Source: CAZJRQ01 sp964548535 (GTDB lineage: Bacteria > Bacillota > Clostridia > Oscillospirales > Ruminococcaceae). Taken from it: DNA of 64,000 nt. The notes beneath the pieces are model-generated. The model did not search any database, was not told the DNA's origin, and worked only from the letters and a program-made list of their open reading frames with translations. Below, one piece after another: positions 59,582 to 64,000 of the stretch (positions within the stretch are counted from its first letter, which is position 1; each line of letters begins with the position of its first letter). The position numbers and the translations under genes were made by a program. The stretch is taken from assembly GCA_964548535.1 (NCBI GenBank), contig CAZJRQ010000002.1, forward strand, positions 1 through 64,000, given 5' to 3'.

Positions 59582-61633
59582 ATGGAAAAGCAGATTGATT
59601 ATGGTAGTTATGCCGGATATCGTGAAACGATTCGGAATCTTACTGATAATTTGAATGAGCTTTTAACTTTGAGTGAAGATATAGCTCTTGTTAATACTGC
59701 TCAATCTATTAGAGAAACGATTGAAAAGAATAATGATGATCATTTTGAGGTCGCTATCGTCGGTGAGTTCAAAAGAGGAAAATCTACTCTTATAAATGCG
59801 TTGTTAGGTCAGGAGGTTTTGCCTGCTGATGTTCTTCCTGCGACTGCTACTTTGAATCGTGTTACATATAATACTGAGCCTTATGTTCAGGTTGAATATA
59901 AAAATGGATCAAGTGAAAAGGTTGACATTGAGCGCCTTGAGGATTATGTTACTAAGCTGACTGAGGAATCTGAGCAGAGAGCGGAAACTGTTAAGGAAGC
60001 TACAGTTTATTATGAAACTGAGTTTTGTAAAAATAATGTTGATATTATTGATACTCCAGGACTTAATGATGATGAGCAGATGACTAATGTTACGCTTTCG
60101 ATTCTACCTAAGATTGATGCGGCTGTTTTTGTAATTAGTGCCAATTCTCCTTTTTCACAGTTTGAAAAGGATTTTCTTGAAAAGAAGATGCTTACTTCTG
60201 ACGTTGGAAGAATTATTTTTGTAGTAAACTGCTTTGGTACGTTTTCACAAGAGGATGAAAATAAGATTGTTGAAACGGTTAGAAGCAGAATTACTAAGTA
60301 TGTAATGGATAAGGCAAAGCAGGTTATGGGCGAAGATAGCCGTGAATTTGCTGTATATAAAAGAAAAATAGGAACTCCTAAGGTTATTGGATTGTATGCA
60401 AAACGTGCCTTGACAGCTAAGAAAATCGAGGATCAGGATTTGCTTGACGATAGTAATTTTCCTGAGTTTGAGAGAGTGCTTGAAAGCATGCTTACTAAAG
60501 AGCGTGGTGTAATTGCTTTGCAGATTTTAGCAAATAAGATTACAAATTCAGGTACTGAAATTTTGCGTTCGGTTGTAATGCAGGAAAACGCTTTGATGAT
60601 GGCTAATGACGAGTTTATGGAGCGTTATGGCACTGCTATTGAAGAAATTGAGGAAATTAGAAATAAAAAGCGTCAGGAATTTGTAAAGATTAATGATGCT
60701 GCTAATAAAGTGTTTTCGGATTTGCAGCCTGTCCTTGACAGCTATTGGACAAACATTGAACAGGTAGCAATTGACGTTATTGATAACTTCCAGATGTCTT
60801 CTGATGATTTTAAGAGAGATCAGCTTAAGATGATAACTGCAAAGCTTACTGATAAGATTAAGGAAAGTATTGAGGTTAAAGCTCAGCTTATTTGTGAGCA
60901 GATTCAAAACTCAATTAATATTGCAATTGTCGGCGAGTCTGAGCGTTTGCAGGAATTTGAAGATGAGTTCTTTGAGTCTATTGCAAGAATTCAAGATATG
61001 TTTATTATTTCTTCTAAGGTATCTAAAAATGGTGGTACTGTGGATAAGATTATCGGTGCTGCTATTGGTTCATTCGGTACTGGCGGATTGTTCTTGGGCT
61101 TCCGTGAGGCTGGATTTAAGGGTGCTCTTTTGGGTGGCGTTACAGGATTTGCAGGATTTTATGCGGTATTCCAGGCATCACTTATATTTGCTAGTGCTTT
61201 GGGAATTACAGCGGCATTGCCAGCAACACTTTGCTTGATGGCTATTGCTGGTTTGGCTGGAACATTCTCGGCTAACTTTGCTGTTGATAAAATTCTTGTT
61301 AAGGAAAGAATTGATAAATATAAATCAAACTTTAAGACACAAGTTAAAAAGCAGTTCCACGAATTAAAGCTGAATAATGACTTTACTGAAACAGTACGTC
61401 GTCAAGTATTCTCGGCTTTTGAGGGACTTAAAAATAAAATTGAAGATGAAACTGAAATTATTTTGCGTGACACACAAGAAACTTTGGATAATCTAAACGC
61501 ACTCAAGACTGAAAAGAGCAATATTTCAGAAAGAGAAATGGAGCGTTTGCATTCAACTGCTGAGTCGGCAAGTAAGATAGTTTCAGATGCTTATGCAATC
61601 AGAAGGGTGCTTTCTGAGACAGCTAATAACTAA
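59582..61633 (+). CDS. Bacterial dynamin-like GTPase (first of two)
   Basis: Large GTPase of the dynamin superfamily, probably membrane-remodelling. G1 P-loop GEFKRGKST at residues 61-69, G2 Thr in PADVLPATATLNRV, G3 DTPG at 157-160, and a G4-like strand IIFVVNCFG. Helical stalk regions follow (about 330-480). A Gly/Ala-rich hydrophobic segment of about 75 residues (roughly 488-565, beginning DKIIGAAIGSFGTGG) forms a paddle that probably inserts into membrane. A charged coiled-coil C-terminus ends the protein. 683 aa, full length for this family. First gene of a dynamin - M48-like - dynamin operon. Cellular role unknown. Confidence 0.93.
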   Translation: MEKQIDYGSYAGYRETIRNLTDNLNELLTLSEDIALVNTAQSIRETIEKNNDDHFEVAIVGEFKRGKSTLINALLGQEVLPADVLPATATLNRVTYNTEPYVQVEYKNGSSEKVDIERLEDYVTKLTEESEQRAETVKEATVYYETEFCKNNVDIIDTPGLNDDEQMTNVTLSILPKIDAAVFVISANSPFSQFEKDFLEKKMLTSDVGRIIFVVNCFGTFSQEDENKIVETVRSRITKYVMDKAKQVMGEDSREFAVYKRKIGTPKVIGLYAKRALTAKKIEDQDLLDDSNFPEFERVLESMLTKERGVIALQILANKITNSGTEILRSVVMQENALMMANDEFMERYGTAIEEIEEIRNKKRQEFVKINDAANKVFSDLQPVLDSYWTNIEQVAIDVIDNFQMSSDDFKRDQLKMITAKLTDKIKESIEVKAQLICEQIQNSINIAIVGESERLQEFEDEFFESIARIQDMFIISSKVSKNGGTVDKIIGAAIGSFGTGGLFLGFREAGFKGALLGGVTGFAGFYAVFQASLIFASALGITAALPATLCLMAIAGLAGTFSANFAVDKILVKERIDKYKSNFKTQVKKQFHELKLNNDFTETVRRQVFSAFEGLKNKIEDETEIILRDTQETLDNLNALKTEKSNISEREMERLHSTAESASKIVSDAYAIRRVLSETANN

Positions 61634-61693
61634 TTTTGTACCGTTATCGGCAACAGGTACAAATTTTGTACCTTGATAAATGATTGGTACAAA
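61634..61693 (+). repeat. Tandem pair of 29-base inverted repeats between the dynamin and M48-like genes
   Basis: TTTGTACC/GGTACAAA arms occur twice: 61635-61642 with 61656-61663, and 61665-61672 with 61686-61693. Each pair encloses a 13-base loop of different sequence, and the units are exactly 30 bases apart. They begin at the first dynamin stop and end just before the AAGGAGG of the next gene. They could be mRNA hairpins affecting stability or coupling, or a DNA operator. Confidence 0.75.
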
Positions 61694-61711
61694 GAATAAG
61701 GAGGTACTCAA

Positions 61712-62689
61712 ATGAGTGATTCTTGTGAATCAGTAAATCCGCTTTTGCAGATTGATACTAGATTCCGCTCATATTTGAATGCATATACACGGTCGTTTCA
61801 GAATCATGTTGTAGGCGGGCAGCTTGACTATGCTTTTGATTCCGATTTTGCTGTTAGACAAAAAATCGTAGGGCTTATGGGCTGGGGGAAAATCTCCAAA
61901 GCCATAAACACCTCAGATATTTCGGCTGAGGCTAAGCATTTGTTTATGAAATGCAACCAGGCTGGAGCTTTGAAATATCCTGAACTTTATGCTATTTTAA
62001 AAAAATGTGCGGAAAGGCTTGAACTTAATCTGCCTTTGATGTTTGTTAGGGATGACATAGATAAACCATTGATTTATTCAATGGCTAGTGATATAATTGA
62101 ACCTTGTATTATTATTACTTCTGCGCTTTTGGAGTTTTGTACACCAGAAGAGCTGCAGCTTTTAATCGGCTGTGAGTGCGGAAGAATTCAAAATAATCAT
62201 TCGGTGTATAACTGGGCTTTTATGTATCTTAATTATAATAGAAATGTATATACACCAATTCACCGTTCGTATAAGCAGAGCGTTAATAATCAAATTGTGT
62301 GTTCTCTTATCGAATGGGTTAAATATGCTGATGTTACAGCGGATAGAGCAGGCATTATTTGTCTTGATAAGCCAGGAAGATTTTTAGATATATTGTGCAG
62401 TCTTTATGCTAAGGGATATGTTGATTTTTATGGTAGAAAAAATGTTGATATCGATTACTTAAAGCTAAGTCAAATGTGGAATGTAAACCATTCTATTGCT
62501 GCAAGAAATTTGAAAATTGATAAAAAATTGAATGAGATTGAAAAGAGAGGCTTAGCATCAGCGGAGTTTCTTAACTGCGAGTCGCTGTTTGCTTGGAGAG
62601 ATGATTTGCCTGATAATGATATTCATATGGTTACAGGACAGATATGTGATATACGCAGTTCAATTATTCTTGGAACAGGAGGGCAGTAA
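61712..62689 (+). CDS. M48-family peptidase homologue with degenerate zinc-binding motif
   Basis: A 325 aa protein whose middle aligns with M48 metallopeptidases (HtpX/Oma1 type). The segment EELQLLIGCECGRIQNNHS occupies the place of the HExxH helix, with Cys154-Glu155-Cys-Gly-Arg158, so both zinc-binding His are replaced. The third-ligand region reads YADVTADRAG, with Asp207 where Glu is usual and the AD pair (210-211) kept. The preceding SALLEFCTPEEL and the following helix match the family layout. No signal or clear membrane helix is seen. Probably a non-proteolytic scaffold or a protein with altered metal binding. AAGGAGG precedes the ATG; the second dynamin starts two bases after its stop. 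Confidence 0.75.
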   Translation: MSDSCESVNPLLQIDTRFRSYLNAYTRSFQNHVVGGQLDYAFDSDFAVRQKIVGLMGWGKISKAINTSDISAEAKHLFMKCNQAGALKYPELYAILKKCAERLELNLPLMFVRDDIDKPLIYSMASDIIEPCIIITSALLEFCTPEELQLLIGCECGRIQNNHSVYNWAFMYLNYNRNVYTPIHRSYKQSVNNQIVCSLIEWVKYADVTADRAGIICLDKPGRFLDILCSLYAKGYVDFYGRKNVDIDYLKLSQMWNVNHSIAARNLKIDKKLNEIEKRGLASAEFLNCESLFAWRDDLPDNDIHMVTGQICDIRSSIILGTGGQ

Positions 62690-62691
62690 AA

Positions 62692-64000
62692 ATGGATAGA
62701 TATTATTACAATGCTGCCAATCCGGATATTAACAAGGTTCTTGAAAACATGGGCAGGCTTATTGATGATAAAGAGCTTGGGAATATTTTAGGTCAGGATT
62801 TTGTTAAGGAATTAAAGGTTTGGGACAAGGTTATCACAAAGCGACGCAATGAGCCATTTACGTTAGTTATATTGGGTGATTTTAAGAGAGGCAAAAGTAC
62901 AATAATTAATGCTTTGCTTGGAAAAGAGCTTGCACCTGCTAATGTTTCTCCTGAAACATATACTATTAATGAGATTTCTTATGGTGAAGAGCCAAAGGTT
63001 GAGGCTGTTTTAGAAAGCGGACAGCGAGTGTCGCTGGAGTTTTCTGAAATAACTAGAGAAAAGCTTGAAATGAAGATGAAGTTTTTCCCAGCAAAGATTT
63101 CGTATCTTGATATTCGTGATAATGCACCGATACTTAAGGAAATGCGAATTGTTGATACTCCAGGATTGTCTGACTTAGATGATCTTGATAAGAAAGTTAT
63201 GGAGTATTTGGTTAATGCGGATGCTATTATGTATGCGGCATCAAGCTTGATTCCGTTTTCGGAAACTGAGCAGATTTTCTTGGCGAGCCACGTTAAGCCA
63301 CAGAGATTTGGAATGCTTTATGTGCTTGTAAATATGATGGACGCTCTAAATAATCAAAAAGATGTTGATAAGATTGTTAACAGATATACTCAGCTTGCAG
63401 AGCAGATTGTTCCTAATACTTTTGTATACGGAATAAGCGGTATAGACGAGCTTAATCGAAAATTAGGGCTGGAAAGACCGCCTGATAAGGGGACTCGAGA
63501 GTTTTATGAAACCCAGTTCTTTAAGTTTGAGCTTTCATTACAGCGAGATATAATTATGCAGAAAGATGTTATTCGTACAAAGCGAGTAATAACTATTTTA
63601 CATCAAATGCTTAATGAAACTGGTGCCAAAATTCATATGTTTGCTGATATGGCAGAAATGGATCAGAAAAAGCTTGAAGAAAAGACTAAGGATTTTGAAG
63701 AGCAATGCAGTGAAATTGTGAGTGCTTTAGAAGAACGCAAGCCAGCGCTTCATTTGAATATTATGGAAATGCAGCAGGAAGCTGAGCAATGGATGTACGA
63801 GTTTTTTGCAAGCTTGAGATTGAGTATGCTTGAGTGTCGTCAAAAGGATGCAAATGGCGAGGATATTTATGCACCAGAAGATATTGAGAAGTATTTTTAT
63901 TCATTCTTAATGGAAAAAGTGGGCGATGCGTATCGAACTTGTATTGAAACACATCGTGATAGAATTAATGAAGTTGTAGAGAAAATGGGCAGAGATTTGG
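62692..64000 (+). CDS. Bacterial dynamin-like GTPase (second, truncated by window end)
   Basis: Open from the ATG at 62692 to the end of the window with no stop (436 codons visible). P-loop GDFKRGKST at residues 62-70 and G3 DTPG at 155-158; the G4 strand reads LYVLVNMMDAL. The GTPase domain resembles the first dynamin but is clearly divergent, with a shorter N-terminus and a long helical region after residue 290. AGGAGGG overlaps the end of the preceding gene, so the two are translated together. The C-terminal stalk and any membrane segment lie beyond the window. Confidence 0.9.
   Translation, partial: MDRYYYNAANPDINKVLENMGRLIDDKELGNILGQDFVKELKVWDKVITKRRNEPFTLVILGDFKRGKSTIINALLGKELAPANVSPETYTINEISYGEEPKVEAVLESGQRVSLEFSEITREKLEMKMKFFPAKISYLDIRDNAPILKEMRIVDTPGLSDLDDLDKKVMEYLVNADAIMYAASSLIPFSETEQIFLASHVKPQRFGMLYVLVNMMDALNNQKDVDKIVNRYTQLAEQIVPNTFVYGISGIDELNRKLGLERPPDKGTREFYETQFFKFELSLQRDIIMQKDVIRTKRVITILHQMLNETGAKIHMFADMAEMDQKKLEEKTKDFEEQCSEIVSALEERKPALHLNIMEMQQEAEQWMYEFFASLRLSMLECRQKDANGEDIYAPEDIEKYFYSFLMEKVGDAYRTCIETHRDRINEVVEKMGRDL

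Noticed and set aside
61712..62689. Active M48 metalloprotease
   Set aside because: Both zinc-binding His of HExxH are replaced (CECGR), so proteolysis is not supported.
63761..63952. Minus-strand frame opposite the second dynamin
   Set aside because: It is the antisense of a well-supported coding region whose frame is open to the window end.
1..64000. CRISPR array, prophage, insertion sequence, tRNA or rRNA genes
   Set aside because: No regularly spaced direct repeats, integrase, transposase or structural phage genes, and no tRNA or rRNA signature sequence were seen on either strand by eye.

Overview
This window is an AT-rich, low-GC Gram-positive chromosome segment. Every gene has Firmicutes-type architecture with strong AAGGAG-like ribosome binding sites and TTGACA/TATAAT promoters, often with an extended TGn -10. 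The gene set fits a gut or rumen Oscillospirales bacterium, most likely Ruminococcus-like: a secreted multi-modular beta-mannanase, GTP-type PEP carboxykinase, ferredoxin-dependent 2-oxoacid oxidoreductase, clostridial YkpA-type ABC-F protein, a urease operon, and an AlgI/DHHW/DUF4358/SGNH cell-surface acylation cluster. The genus is inferred. No rRNA, tRNA, CRISPR array, prophage or insertion sequence was seen.

Layout. 1-4980: glyS, a TPP-riboswitch-controlled thiamine transporter (thiT, minus strand), an ABC-F ATPase and a small membrane-anchored protein. 5036-10977 (minus): nickel/urease operon nikM-ureAB-ureC-ureE-ureF-ureG-ureD behind a leader with a strong intrinsic terminator. 11177-14016 (minus): VanY-type carboxypeptidase and pckA. 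14380-16829 (minus): queD-queE-queC-queF behind a preQ1-I-type riboswitch and terminator. 16962-21360 (plus): a GNAT acetyltransferase, then a second TPP riboswitch driving thiS-thiF-thiG-thiH-tenI. 22167-26081: a 1304-residue GH5 mannanase with four X2-like modules and three carbohydrate-binding modules, preceded by a long leader. 26178-30595 (minus): cupin, sbcC, sbcD. 30791-37961 (plus): housekeeping run rsmI, rimI, histidine phosphatase, tRNA methyltransferase, tsaD, polA, DUF4261. 38054-41364 (minus): MinD/ParA-like ATPase, ferredoxin and three subunits of a Vor/Kor-type 2-oxoacid oxidoreductase, with tandem operator-like palindromes upstream. 41598-45694 (minus): transglutaminase-like protein, dusB, recQ. 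45772-49880 (minus): surface O-acylation cluster. 50612-59277 (plus): phosphate regulon pstSCAB-phoU, Na/Pi cotransporter, PhoP/PhoR two-component system. 59582-64000 (plus): bacterial dynamin, degenerate M48 peptidase homologue, second dynamin (cut by the window end).

How the parts work together. The thiamine modules pair uptake (ThiT) and thiazole synthesis (ThiSFGH, TenI) under the same ligand. The phosphate block is a complete sensing and uptake regulon; both the pstS and Na/Pi cotransporter promoters carry TTTACA direct repeats at roughly helical spacing with the same distance to the -10, as expected for PhoP binding. The urease block carries nickel uptake and enzyme assembly factors with the structural genes.

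The strongest candidate for an undescribed system is the last 4.4 kb: two dynamin-like GTPases flanking an M48-fold protein whose HExxH motif reads CECGR, with a tandem pair of 29-nt hairpins in the first intergenic gap. The PstS protein also appears circularly permuted relative to the classical family.
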